DNA of 37,142 nucleotides from positions 1 through 37,142 of the forward strand of contig JAPLGD010000056.1 of assembly GCA_026390345.1 (NCBI GenBank), given 5' to 3'. A program made the position numbers and the translations under genes. The stretch comes from Candidatus Bipolaricaulota bacterium. GTDB taxonomy: Bacteria > Bipolaricaulota > Bipolaricaulia > UBA7950 > UBA9294. The notes under the pieces are model-generated. The model was given only the letters and a program-made list of their open reading frames with translations, was not told the origin of the DNA and searched no databases. Of the stretch, positions 1-7,853 are shown in pieces (position 1 is the first letter of the stretch; each line of letters begins with the position of its first letter).

Positions 1-1
1 G

Positions 2-766
2 CGGATTGCCGACAGCGATCTTCGCGACAGGAAACTCGAGCCGGCAACGGTTCGTCGCTGGTTCCAGAAGAGCTACGGAATGACGTTCCAGGCCTATCAG
101 CGTCTTGTGCGGCTGTCGCACGCCTTCGGGCGCATCCGCGATGGCGATGACGTCGCAGCGGCGGCCTTCGGCACGGGCTTCGAGTCGCTCAGCGCGTTCT
201 CCGATCTATCCAAGAAGGCGACTGGGTTCACCCCCGGCATGAGTCGGCAGCGCTCTATCGCGGCGGTGACAAGAATCGAGTCGCCAATCGGCCCGCTGCT
301 TGCCGTGGCGAACGACGCTGGCCTCTGTCTCCTCGAGTTCGTCGACCGTCGGATGCTTGAGACGCAGTTGAAGCGCGTCCGCTCGCAGCTTGATGTCGCC
401 CTGCTTCCAGGGACGAATGCGGTGTTCGCGACCGTCCGCGAGCAGCTCGACGAGTACTTCGCCGGCGCCCGCCGTAGCTTCGACGTGCCGCTCGCCATCA
501 CGGGAACGGTCTTTCAGAAGCAGGTCTGGGAGGCGCTCAGAACGATCCCTTACGGTCAGACCCGCTCCTACCGCGAACAGGCGGACCTGATCAGCCGGCC
601 CACGGCTGTTCGTGCGGTAGCTCGAGCCAATGGGGACAATCGGTTCGCGATCATCATTCCGTGTCACCGTGTGGTCGGAGCGGATGGATCGCTCACGGGC
701 TACGGCGGGGGCATCTGGCGGAAGCGATTCTTGCTTGACCTCGAGCAGCGTCACGCTGCGCTGTAG
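2..766 (+). CDS. AraC-type HTH / methylated-DNA-protein cysteine methyltransferase (Ada-like), 5' end missing
   Basis: Repairs O6-alkylguanine in DNA by moving the alkyl group to its own cysteine; the HTH part would let it act as a regulator, as in Ada. The frame is open to the left window edge, so the internal ATG at 80 given by the ORF track is not the true start. The first ~75 residues read as an AraC-family HTH (RRWFQKSYGMTFQAYQRLVR, then a second helix pair ending GFTPG). A ribonuclease-like MGMT N-domain follows, then the methyltransferase domain with the active-site motif IIPCHRVVG and the trailing YGGG.W.K..LL signature. An Ada zinc domain could lie outside the window and cannot be judged. 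The stop at 764-766 is followed by a remnant-bearing spacer and convergent GNAT genes. Confidence 0.88.
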   Translation, partial: RIADSDLRDRKLEPATVRRWFQKSYGMTFQAYQRLVRLSHAFGRIRDGDDVAAAAFGTGFESLSAFSDLSKKATGFTPGMSRQRSIAAVTRIESPIGPLLAVANDAGLCLLEFVDRRMLETQLKRVRSQLDVALLPGTNAVFATVREQLDEYFAGARRSFDVPLAITGTVFQKQVWEALRTIPYGQTRSYREQADLISRPTAVRAVARANGDNRFAIIIPCHRVVGADGSLTGYGGGIWRKRFLLDLEQRHAAL

Positions 767-860
767 ACAAGAGACCGCAGGGTCTTGCGATGACGCTTTC
801 AGACCTGGCAAGAGACTCGACCCTGCACCCAGGGCCGCTCTCCGGGCTCATCCAGCGTTC

Positions 861-960
861 TCGAGGTTTGATCTCCGCCGGCGTTGACCTGAACCCGCGT
901 GTCGAAGTGGAACGGTCTACGCCCATCCTCGAGATCGACGTGCAGCCTCCGGCCAGCCGA
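861..960 (-). pseudogene. Decayed 3' fragment of a GNAT acetyltransferase gene
   Basis: Read on the minus strand, this stretch encodes LHVDLEDG followed by a region that aligns base by base with the last third of the intact GNAT gene at 1592-1993 (LHVDFEDK...FQSTPGG). The shared DNA includes ggctgcacgtcga and a TTCAG.TC.ACGCC block. Upstream of LHVD the two copies align only if a one-base indel is allowed, and no start or complete frame exists. It lies just downstream of the intact GNAT gene that ends at 973. The likely origin is an old duplication, or a related neighbouring GNAT gene, that has decayed. Found by eye; a pairwise alignment would settle it. Confidence 0.5.
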
Positions 961-972
961 TGGCTTCGGCCT

Positions 973-1491
973 TCACACGGCTTGATCGAACTCGCTGCGG
1001 TAGCTGGCGACGCCGCTCACATCCGCCATAGCGCGCTCGTCGAGGACGAGAACCATGAACGCCTCGCCAGGGACACCGTCCCACTGTGACACGAGGCCTC
1101 GGCCTGACGCGAGGGTGAACCCGAACCGTGGGTAGTATTCCGGGTGTCCGAGAACGATGACGAACGGGCAGCTCCGCTCGCGCATCGCATCGATGCCGGC
1201 TCGAACGAGCATGGAGCCAATTCCCTGCCGCTGCCGCTCCGGCACGACGACAAGGGGCGCAAGCCCCATGCCCTCCAGGACGACCTTGCCCTCGCGGGTG
1301 ACAAGGACTGGACTGAAGAAGATGTGGCCCAGAATCTTGTCGCCTTCGTCCGCGACGAGCGACACGGCATCCGGACACGCTTCTCGGAGCAGATCCACGA
1401 CGAAGCCCTCGGCCGCGCGGCCGAAGGCCTTCTCGTTGACCTCGCTCACAGCCGCGAAGTCTCCCGGCCGCTCAGCTCGTACGGTGATCAT
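973..1491 (-). CDS. GNAT family N-acetyltransferase (YhbS-like)
   Basis: Predicted to transfer an acetyl group from acetyl-CoA to an unidentified small molecule or peptide amine. At 172 residues it has the standard GNAT length. Strand 4 and the acetyl-CoA pyrophosphate loop are visible as GLAPLVVVPERQRQGIGSML (R/Q-x-x-G-x-G/I type). The segment VLGHPEYYPRFGF is typical of the YhbS/COG3153 branch. The start is supported by an AGGAGAG Shine-Dalgarno sequence a few bases before ATG at 1491. It is transcribed with the GNAT gene at 1592-1993, about 100 bases upstream of it on the same strand. Substrate unknown. Confidence 0.85.
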   Translation of the reverse strand: MITVRAERPGDFAAVSEVNEKAFGRAAEGFVVDLLREACPDAVSLVADEGDKILGHIFFSPVLVTREGKVVLEGMGLAPLVVVPERQRQGIGSMLVRAGIDAMRERSCPFVIVLGHPEYYPRFGFTLASGRGLVSQWDGVPGEAFMVLVLDERAMADVSGVASYRSEFDQAV

Positions 1492-1591
1492 GCTCTCTCC
1501 TGATATCGGCCGGGAGCGTGAGGGCCCGGTCCCGCGATCACGTGCCGGGCCCTACGCCAGGCTCAACCGCGCACCTCTCCGAGCCGCCGCC

Positions 1592-1993
1592 TCAGAGCTT
1601 GATGAGTCCCCCGGGCGTGGACTGAAACCCGCACGCGCTGTAGTAGAACGAGTGGAGCTTGTCCTCGAAGTCGACGTGCAGCCACTCGCAGCCGGCGGCG
1701 CGCGCGCGTTTGGTTGCCTCTTTGACGAGGTTCGTACCGAGGCCCTGCCGCTTCTTGCCCTCTTTCACCATCGTGTCGAGGATGAAGGCGTGGACGCTGC
1801 CGTCCCAAGCCACGTTGACGAAACCGATGAGATCTTGACCTTCCCGCGCCGTCACCCAGCCGAGGCTGTGCGACCGAACTCGGCCGGCCCAATCCTCCGC
1901 GTCGAGAACGGGGTGACCGAACGCCTCTGCGTGGAGTGCATTCAATTCGTGGTTGTCGAAGTCGCCGCGCCACTCGAGGTTCGCCTTTGCCAT
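1592..1993 (-). CDS. GNAT family N-acetyltransferase
   Basis: A 133-residue GNAT protein and predicted acetyl-CoA-dependent acetyltransferase of unknown substrate. The core is visible: a beta strand GSVHAFILDTMV, then the CoA-binding loop KEGKKRQGLGTNLVKEATKRA, and a C-terminal FYYSACGF of the kind that carries the late Tyr/Phe. GAGAGGAGG precedes ATG at 1993. A decayed copy of its 3' third lies at 861-960. It is part of a loose run of small minus-strand accessory genes. The 270 bases between it and the next upstream gene (1994-2263) hold no gene I can support. Confidence 0.83.
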   Translation of the reverse strand: MAKANLEWRGDFDNHELNALHAEAFGHPVLDAEDWAGRVRSHSLGWVTAREGQDLIGFVNVAWDGSVHAFILDTMVKEGKKRQGLGTNLVKEATKRARAAGCEWLHVDFEDKLHSFYYSACGFQSTPGGLIKL

Positions 1994-2263
1994 GAGGACC
2001 TCCTCTCAGGCCATGGGTGACCTCTCGGGTCACGCCGTCACCTGCGCCGCGATCCGTGCTCGCCCGGCGGGCGCTTCCTGCCCCCATGCGCCCCGTCGTG
2101 CGAACGCCACAGACACGATACAGCCTTTTGCTCAATCGACGAGTCCGTCCAGACCCTGTCGACTTCCTCTCCCGCTATCGCCATGGCCGCGTGGAGAAAG
2201 AAGCGACCTGCGCGCCTCTGCGCACAGGCCGTCACGTCCGCGACTTCGAAGCGTCCCCGCCGG

Positions 2264-2740
2264 TCACACGACGGCGTCGTCTTCCCGAGCGTCGTCCCGC
2301 TCCGAGCCAAGGTCGCTTGCCCTCTTCGGCTTCCGTTCGCGGCGCGGAATGGTGTGGCGCGTCAGTCCCGCGTGCATCGACCGCAAGCGGTCGAACGCCT
2401 CTCCGTGCGATTCGTCGGTCTTCGACCACTCGACGAGCCGGGCACAGGGGAAGGTCTTGCACTCGGAGCAGTGCTTGAGCCCCTTCGCATCGACGCAGCA
2501 ATGGAGAATCCAGCAGTCGGCCGACCAGTGGGCGTTGCGGTCGCCGTGACACCCGTTGCAGACGAGCTTCCGCTCGATCGCTTCGGCGACGCCTTCGCCC
2601 TCCTTGAGCCAGCCCTCCTGCTTGAACCAGCCGATCACTTCCGCCGCCGCGGCCTTGTCGGACGGAAACCTGCGGATCGAGCACGACCCGCAATCCAACC
2701 CGCATGCGGCGATTGTCTCGGACTTCTTCAGCCTCGGCAT
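2264..2740 (-). CDS. Cysteine-rich DUF3795 family protein
   Basis: A 158-residue protein whose N-terminal two thirds match the DUF3795 pattern as I know it: AACGLDCGSCSIRR near the start, then VCNGCHGDRNAHWSADC, LHCC and CSECKTFPCARL. The paired cysteines look suited to binding metal, probably zinc or Fe-S, but no function is established. The last ~35 residues are charged and low in complexity. The start codon at 2740 overlaps the 3' end of the methyltransferase gene (2728-3561) by 13 bases, with a GGAGG site inside that gene, so the two are probably co-translated. Confidence 0.8.
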   Translation of the reverse strand: MPRLKKSETIAACGLDCGSCSIRRFPSDKAAAAEVIGWFKQEGWLKEGEGVAEAIERKLVCNGCHGDRNAHWSADCWILHCCVDAKGLKHCSECKTFPCARLVEWSKTDESHGEAFDRLRSMHAGLTRHTIPRRERKPKRASDLGSERDDAREDDAVV

Positions 2741-3561
2741 TCTGGCGTACCTCCAAAGCTATTGTCGCGAACGGCGGCCGCTTTGTGAACCCGCACGTGA
2801 AGGAAGTACGGGACGACCTGTGCGTCCTGCACCTGCGGACACTGCTCGACCACGGCCTCGGACGGGCAGGGCTCCTCGACGCGCTCGATCCGGAATCCGG
2901 TCTCAATGAGCAGATTGAGCCACTGGCTAAGCGTTCGCGTGAACCGCGGAACCCGGAATGTCGCGACGCTCTCCCGCACTTCCTCGGGTGCGGCGCTGAA
3001 GGTCCACTCCTCGACCTTGCCTTCGAGCTTCTCGAAGTAGCCGCCGACCTCGTAAGCGTACGTCCGTCCCTCCGGGTCGCGTAGGTTCTTCCGGTGCGGC
3101 GTGTCGTAGCACGGATGCATGATCGAGAACTGGAAGAACCCGCCCGGCTTGAGGACACGGTACGCCTCGGCGACGGCGCGCTCGACGTTCGGCATGTCCA
3201 TCAGACACATCACGGCGGTGACAAAGTCGAAGCTCCCATCCGGGAACGGAAGGTCCAGACCGCTCGCGACGCGGTAGTCGATGCCGAGCGGCTCGCGCTC
3301 CTCTTTCTCTCGAGCATGACCGATGAAGACCTCGGCAATGTCGATGGCCGTGATGCGGGCGCCTCGCTTCGCAATCAGACGGGTGTTGTGGCCCTCGCCA
3401 CAGCCGACATCGAGACCGTGGAGGCTGGCGACGTCGGGGAGCATGGCGAGGAACGCCGGGGTGTTGAGGCGGTCGCGGTAGACGTCGTAGCCGGCGCGGG
3501 CGAGCCGCGTCCAGACCTCGGCATTCTCGTTCCACAGCCGCCCGACGTCTCGATCGTCCAT
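2728..3561 (-). CDS. Class I SAM-dependent methyltransferase
   Basis: A 277-residue methyltransferase of the Methyltransf_11/UbiE-like type. Motif I is LHGLDVGCGEGHNTRLIAK (residues ~47-66), followed by an acidic ITAIDIA strand that would bind the SAM ribose, then LPFPDGSFDFVTAVMCLMDM and YRVLKPGGFFQFSI. The C-terminal third would select the substrate, which is unknown. AGGAGGGG precedes ATG at 3561, 8 bases after the GrpB-family stop, so it is operonic with that gene and with the DUF3795 gene it overlaps. The last ~20 residues may be a poorly conserved extension. Confidence 0.87.
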   Translation of the reverse strand: MDDRDVGRLWNENAEVWTRLARAGYDVYRDRLNTPAFLAMLPDVASLHGLDVGCGEGHNTRLIAKRGARITAIDIAEVFIGHAREKEEREPLGIDYRVASGLDLPFPDGSFDFVTAVMCLMDMPNVERAVAEAYRVLKPGGFFQFSIMHPCYDTPHRKNLRDPEGRTYAYEVGGYFEKLEGKVEEWTFSAAPEEVRESVATFRVPRFTRTLSQWLNLLIETGFRIERVEEPCPSEAVVEQCPQVQDAQVVPYFLHVRVHKAAAVRDNSFGGTPECRG

Positions 3562-3569
3562 GTCCCCTC

Positions 3570-4115
3570 CTAGGCGTCGCTCGGCCCGGGCTCCCAGCCT
3601 GTCTCCTGACTCCAGCGGTCAGCTCTTGTCATCACGTCCCAGATGAACGGGGCCTTCGCGTCGGTGTAGCCCACTCGATCGTCGCCGTGTCTGTCCGCGA
3701 GAGCGCGCTTCGTCTCCGCGTACCGCACCGCGTCCTCCGGATGGGCTCGCACGTAGTCTCGGAAGAGAAGGGCAAACTGCTCCGACCAGCTCCCGGCGCG
3801 ACGCACATGAACGTGGGTCCGCCGTTCGCCCGGCGGCTCGCGGAAGTACCGCTTGGTCCGCTCGGGATTGCCCGCTCGGAAGATGTAGCCCGCGCGCTCG
3901 AGTGGGACGCGGTACGCGTCGAGCGGCTCGAACGACACGACCGACACCTGGACGTCGATGATCGGCTTCGCCGCCAGCCCTGGGACGGCCGTCGACCCAA
4001 TGTGGTCGATGCGCATGGCGACGTCGCCGAGGACGCCGCGCAGCCGGCCGCCGAGCTCGGCGAACAGCCTCGGCCACTCGGCGTCGTACGGAACGATGAT
4101 GACTCGATCGGCCAC
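3570..4115 (-). CDS. GrpB family protein (UPF0157, nucleotidyltransferase-like)
   Basis: A 181-residue GrpB/UPF0157 protein. The family has a nucleotidyltransferase-like fold but its reaction is not established. Hallmarks seen are VIIVPYDAEWPRLFAEL at the N terminus, IDHIGSTAVPGLAAKPIIDVQVSV, and RTHVHVRRAGSWSEQFALLFRDYVR followed by an AHPEDAVRYAETKRALA helix. The start is GTG at 4115 behind AGGAGGGGGGG. It sits 28 bases downstream of a methyltransferase gene and 8 bases upstream of another, in one minus-strand accessory run. Confidence 0.9.
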   Translation of the reverse strand: MADRVIIVPYDAEWPRLFAELGGRLRGVLGDVAMRIDHIGSTAVPGLAAKPIIDVQVSVVSFEPLDAYRVPLERAGYIFRAGNPERTKRYFREPPGERRTHVHVRRAGSWSEQFALLFRDYVRAHPEDAVRYAETKRALADRHGDDRVGYTDAKAPFIWDVMTRADRWSQETGWEPGPSDA

Positions 4116-4143
4116 TCCCCCCCTCCTGAAACGCGCCGCTGGG

Positions 4144-4869
4144 TCAGCGCCGCCTGCGGCCTAGGTGCAGCCCCCGCCCGGTCAGGCCCTCGCGATCGTA
4201 GTCGACGACTAGACCTTCGCCTTCCAGGGCCGAGATCATCTCGTTGACCTCAAACAGGCCCAGCTCGTGGCACTCGACGAAGTGCTCGGTCCCCTCGGGC
4301 GTGCCGACGAGGTAGTGGAGGTCGAGGATCGACATCCGGCCGTCGACGAGGCTCGTGTTGACCCGCGCGATCTTGAGGTCCGGCTCGTCGATGTAGACGG
4401 CGTGCACGGTGTTCGGATGCCACTCCTCGGGCGTGAACCACGGCTCGATGACGAGCACGCCGTCGGGATTCAGGTGCGCGGCCATCGACCGCACCGCCGC
4501 GCGGAGCCCGTCAACCGTCTTCACGTAGCCGATCGAGCTGAACAGGCACGTCACAACGTCGAACGTCCGCCCGAGATCGAAGTCCGTCATGTCGGCGACG
4601 TGGAAAGCCACGCCGGGATTCCGCTTGCGCGCGTCCTCGAGCGCCTCCGCGCAGATGTCGAGGCCTTCGACGTCGAAGCTCTCCCTCAAGTGCTCAAGGT
4701 GGCAGCCGGTGCCGCACGCCACGTCAAGCAGGGTGCGACGGCCGGCGTGCCGACTGCCGCGGCCGCCTCCACCCAGGAAGGCGATCAGGCGCTCGACCTC
4801 GGCCGCGTAGTCCTTCTCGGCGTAGATCTTGTCGTAGTACCGCGCCATCTTGGAGTAGGTCTCTGCCAT
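4144..4869 (-). CDS. Class I SAM-dependent methyltransferase (MAETYSKMARYYDKIY type)
   Basis: A 241-residue methyltransferase. I place the start at ATG 4869 rather than the track's 5028: the family-like opening MAETYSKMARYYDKIY begins there behind a GGAGGG site, while the upstream extension reads as arginine-rich intergenic translation. Motif I is LLDVACGTGCHLEHL, followed by VEGLDICAEAL, VAFHVADMTDFDLGRTFDVV and NPDGVLVIEPWFTPEEW, a layout like sugar or small-molecule N-methyltransferases. The substrate is unknown. The 232 bases up to the cyuA-like gene hold a possible -10 (TATGAT) but no gene. Confidence 0.87.
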   Translation of the reverse strand: MAETYSKMARYYDKIYAEKDYAAEVERLIAFLGGGGRGSRHAGRRTLLDVACGTGCHLEHLRESFDVEGLDICAEALEDARKRNPGVAFHVADMTDFDLGRTFDVVTCLFSSIGYVKTVDGLRAAVRSMAAHLNPDGVLVIEPWFTPEEWHPNTVHAVYIDEPDLKIARVNTSLVDGRMSILDLHYLVGTPEGTEHFVECHELGLFEVNEMISALEGEGLVVDYDREGLTGRGLHLGRRRR

Positions 4870-5101
4870 GGCCGCCGTCCCTCCAGGTCCTGCGTCGCGC
4901 CAAGGATCATACAGCCACCGCGGAGAGCGCGGAGAACGCAGGGTGAAGCGAGCGCGACTCCGGGCCGTCCGCCGATCGAGAGTACCGCCCTGACAGGCGG
5001 CTTCGTTGCCGAGGGACAGGCTCCTCACCGAATGGTCCCAGTCACCCTCCGCCGCGCTCTGCGCTCTCAGCGGTGGGGCATGGGGTTCTGTCCCGGGGCT
5101 C

Positions 5102-6418
5102 TCAGTTCTCGAACCGCTTCCGGACCATGATGTCGAGGATGGTGCGATCGGTCTCCATCATGCCCTGGGTCGAGAGCTGGCCGACGTTGCGCATTGTCTC
5201 CTCGGAAGAGACGGCGACGATCCCGTCGGTCGGTTGCACATCGAGGCCGTGCAGGGCGAAGAGCGCCGACTGGACGGCCGTCCCCGCCGCTGTCGCGAGC
5301 TTGAGCGAGCAGCCCGCCTTGGCGCCGTCGCAGATAACGCCGGCGAGGTCGCCGATGACGTTCTTGATGGCGCCGGCGATGTGGCGATGGCTCCCGCCCA
5401 TCAAGTACGTGATTCCGCCAGTTGCACCCGCCCCAGCAGCGATGGAACAGCCGCAGATGGCGGAGAGCCGACCGGTGTGGGCCTTGATGTGCGCGGTGAT
5501 GACGTGGCTCAGAGCGATCGCCCGCAGAACGCAGTTCTCGTCGTCGCACTCGACGTAGTCCTTGACCGCCCAGATCGGGAGAATGGCCGTCAAGCCGTGG
5601 TTTCCGGATCCCGCCGAACTCATCGCCGGCATCTTCACGCCCGCCATGCGGGCATCCGACGCCGCCGAGGTGAGGATGCGCGCCGCGAGGATCATGTCCT
5701 TCTTCAGAAGCCCCTCGCGAACGAGGCGCTCGAGGGCGAGGCCGACGCCGAGGCCGGGCCCGTACGTGAGCCCGTACTCGGCGAGCCTGACGTTGTGGTC
5801 CACGCCTTCGCGCAGGAAGGCAAGGTCGTCGCCGTCGAGGTCGTCGAGGAGCGCGATCAGCTCAGGAAGCGTGCGCTTGACGAGCCACTCCTCGAGGGCA
5901 CGGACGTTGTTCTGGCTCTTCGAGGTCCCGCAGAGGAGCGGATGGCTGCGCACAGGGCTCCCGTCGAGCGACAACGAGACGATGTTGTCGTGGACGTCCT
6001 CGATGACCGCCTCCGCCGTCTGCGTCCCCGACCGCAGCTGGGCACGGATGTAGATCCCGCTCTTCTTCTCGTCGAGGACGTTGACGACTACGCTCTTCCG
6101 CGCAACGAGGCCCTTCGACGCCTCGAGCGTCTCGCGCGAGATCGGCCGCAGAACCTCGAGCTTGAGGTGGGGATCGCCGCCGAACGCCCCGAGGGCGGCC
6201 GCGAGGTCGATGCCCGATTCTCCTTCGGCGCCTGGAATCGAGACGGCAAACCCGTTCTTGTAGATGTTCGGATCGACCCACAGCTCGATCCCGTCGATCG
6301 CGCGGCGCGGGAGAAGCGACGCCGCCGCTGCCGTCGCAAGCGCGACCGCCGACGGCTCGGTACAGCCAAGCGCGGGAGCAACTTCCATGCGGAGGATGTC
6401 CTTGATCGCGTAGCTCAT
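5102..6418 (-). CDS. cyuA: L-cysteine desulfidase / UPF0597 family Fe-S serine/cysteine dehydratase
   Basis: The family (CdsB/CyuA/YhaM, UPF0597) breaks L-cysteine into pyruvate, ammonia and sulfide using a [4Fe-4S] cluster in the cytoplasm; L-serine is another possible substrate. The 438 residues fit the usual length. Conserved elements are APALGCTEPSAVALA at the N terminus, GSGNHGLTAILP in the middle, and CGCSIAAGAGATGGITYLMGG with ICDGAKAGCSLKLATAAGTA near the C terminus. These supply the cysteines expected for the cluster. ATG 6418 is chosen over the track's 6493 because AGAAAGGAG lies just in front of it and MSYAIKDIL starts the family-like sequence. It appears monocistronic with an inverted repeat in its leader. 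Confidence 0.88.
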   Translation of the reverse strand: MSYAIKDILRMEVAPALGCTEPSAVALATAAAASLLPRRAIDGIELWVDPNIYKNGFAVSIPGAEGESGIDLAAALGAFGGDPHLKLEVLRPISRETLEASKGLVARKSVVVNVLDEKKSGIYIRAQLRSGTQTAEAVIEDVHDNIVSLSLDGSPVRSHPLLCGTSKSQNNVRALEEWLVKRTLPELIALLDDLDGDDLAFLREGVDHNVRLAEYGLTYGPGLGVGLALERLVREGLLKKDMILAARILTSAASDARMAGVKMPAMSSAGSGNHGLTAILPIWAVKDYVECDDENCVLRAIALSHVITAHIKAHTGRLSAICGCSIAAGAGATGGITYLMGGSHRHIAGAIKNVIGDLAGVICDGAKAGCSLKLATAAGTAVQSALFALHGLDVQPTDGIVAVSSEETMRNVGQLSTQGMMETDRTILDIMVRKRFEN

Positions 6419-6449
6419 GCGTCTCCTTTCTGACAGGCTCCATCCCACA

Positions 6450-6485
6450 GTGTCTTCGGAGTGACGCAGACTATCGCGAAGACAC
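6450..6485 (-). promoter_or_regulatory. Perfect 9-bp inverted repeat in the cyuA-type leader
   Basis: GTGTCTTCG and CGAAGACAC are separated by 18 bases, about 30 bases upstream of the cyuA-type start codon. It could be a regulator site or a leader hairpin. No good -35/-10 pair is seen with it, so the role is inferred from position alone. Confidence 0.4.
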
Positions 6486-6503
6486 GGCGCCACCGCAACC
6501 GCT

Positions 6504-6680
6504 CTAGAGGAGGAACAAGACGGCGCCCGCTACGCCTCCGCGGAGCGCCGGGGCATCCGCCATCGCCTTCGCATCGTCCTCGAAGATGTAGCGGTCCCTA
6601 GCCGTCTCCGCCGTCTTCCGAACGATGCGCGCTCTGAGATCGTCGTCGAGCGCGGGGAACTCCGGTCTTCCTTGAGTCAT
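6504..6680 (-). CDS. Small protein resembling the N-terminal cap of S41 peptidases (possible gene remnant)
   Basis: A 58-residue ORF starting MTQGRPEFPALDDDL, with GAGGAGG in front of the ATG at 6680; the track's longer start at 6788 lacks such support. The segment RIVRKTAETARDRYIFEDDA followed by KAMADAPALR resembles the alpha-helical N-terminal region of S41 (tail-specific/IRBP-like) peptidases, which often reads RY.F...A..MA..L. No PDZ or catalytic Ser/Lys region follows; the frame simply ends in VAGAVLFLL. It is either a truncated peptidase gene still carrying its ribosome site or a small orphan protein. The similarity is by eye and modest. Confidence 0.4.
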   Translation of the reverse strand: MTQGRPEFPALDDDLRARIVRKTAETARDRYIFEDDAKAMADAPALRGGVAGAVLFLL

Positions 6681-6815
6681 GGAATCGGGAACCTCCTCAC
6701 TGAGATCGAATCCTCTCTCCCGTGAGTGCGCTCCCGCTCGGCTTCGGTTCAATCCGAGGTGCCCGCGTTGCGCGAATGCGGTGACCACAGTAGCCTTGCG
6801 CGCGGGGGGTGAGGA

Positions 6816-7712
6816 ATGTTCCTCGTCAACGTCATCGTTCCCGTGGTGCTGATCGCCGGCGCGGGATACCTGTTCGCGCGGCTCGTCAAGTTCGACCTGG
6901 CCCCGTTCACGCGGCTTTCATTCTACGTCCTGACCCCGGTCCTCATCTTCAACTCCATGCTCAGCCACTCCCTCTCGGGAGCCGTCCTCGTGAACGTGAC
7001 CCTGTTCGTCTTCGCGAGCCACGCCGCGTTCCTCCTGCTCGCCTTCCTCGGCGTTCGCTGGACGGGGTGGGACGCGGACACGAAGACCGCCGCTGTGCTG
7101 TCACTCACGTTCGGGAACTGCGGGATCTACGGACTCCCGATTCTCCTCTTCGCGTTCGGCGACGAGGGGTTCGCCATCGGCGTCGTCTACATGGTCGCGC
7201 AGCTTGCCTTCCAAGTGGTGTTCGGCGTCGGGATCGCTAGCTGGAAGAAGGGAATGTCGCTTCGCTCTCTCGTGCGGGAGATCTTCGCCGTGCCGTGGCT
7301 GCTCGCCATCGCGCTCGGGGTTCTGGTTCGGCTCACCGGGCTCGACCTCCCCGTCGTGGTCACCCGACCGGTGGAACTCCTCGCCGATGCGGCGATCCCG
7401 ATTCAGCTCTTGCTCCTCGGCATGACCCTCACCCAGGTTCGGCTCGGCGGGCTCGTCCGTCAGGCCGCGCCGCTCTCGGTCGCCAAGCTCGTCGTTCCGC
7501 CGCTCGTCGCCTGGGGCCTCGCCGTCGCGTTCGGATTCGACATCCTCGTCCGGTCCGTTCTGATCCTCGAGGCCGGCACGCCTACGGCCGTGAACGCCCT
7601 CATCCTGTCGCTCCAGTACAACCGCCGCTCCGAGCTGAGCGCCGCCGTCGTCCTTCTGACGACGATCGCCGGCGTTGCCGCCACGAGCCTGCTCCTCTGG
7701 CTCTTGACCTGA
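6816..7712 (+). CDS. AEC family transporter (auxin efflux carrier superfamily)
   Basis: A 298-residue integral membrane protein of the AEC family, whose bacterial members include carriers of malate and other organic anions. It opens with a membrane segment, MFLVNVIVPVVLIAGAGYLF, followed by PFTRLSFYVLTPVLIFNSML and the typical central TFGNCGIYGLPILLFAFG. The C-terminal half repeats the fold (LADAAIPIQLLLLGMTL, then AGTPTAVNALILSLQY). About eight to ten helices can be counted. The start follows GGGGGGTGAGGA. Because it lies beside a cysteine desulfidase and the citrate-lyase-type operon, an organic-acid substrate is plausible but unproven. Confidence 0.88.
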   Translation: MFLVNVIVPVVLIAGAGYLFARLVKFDLAPFTRLSFYVLTPVLIFNSMLSHSLSGAVLVNVTLFVFASHAAFLLLAFLGVRWTGWDADTKTAAVLSLTFGNCGIYGLPILLFAFGDEGFAIGVVYMVAQLAFQVVFGVGIASWKKGMSLRSLVREIFAVPWLLAIALGVLVRLTGLDLPVVVTRPVELLADAAIPIQLLLLGMTLTQVRLGGLVRQAAPLSVAKLVVPPLVAWGLAVAFGFDILVRSVLILEAGTPTAVNALILSLQYNRRSELSAAVVLLTTIAGVAATSLLLWLLT

Positions 7713-7853
7713 GCGAACGCGCAGGCTTGCAGCCAACGCGTTGCTGCACGGCTGACGCCATCCTCCCAACTCCACGCCGCGTCCGATCGAATCTCCGCGA
7801 AATGACTCGGACGAGCTGTCTAGCGTACACTCCCCCTAGCGAAGGAGGTTCCC

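Noticed and set aside
2038-2310. 90-codon minus-strand ORF in the gap between the DUF3795 and GNAT genes
   Set aside because: Overlaps the well-supported DUF3795 gene and has no motif or start signal.
4267-5130. Long plus-strand ORF of 287 codons, and similar long ORFs at 5006-6433, 9027-10481 and 11059-12243
   Set aside because: Each is antisense to a clearly recognised minus-strand gene and reads as Arg/Asp/Val/Leu-rich high-GC shadow sequence with no family motif or ribosome site.
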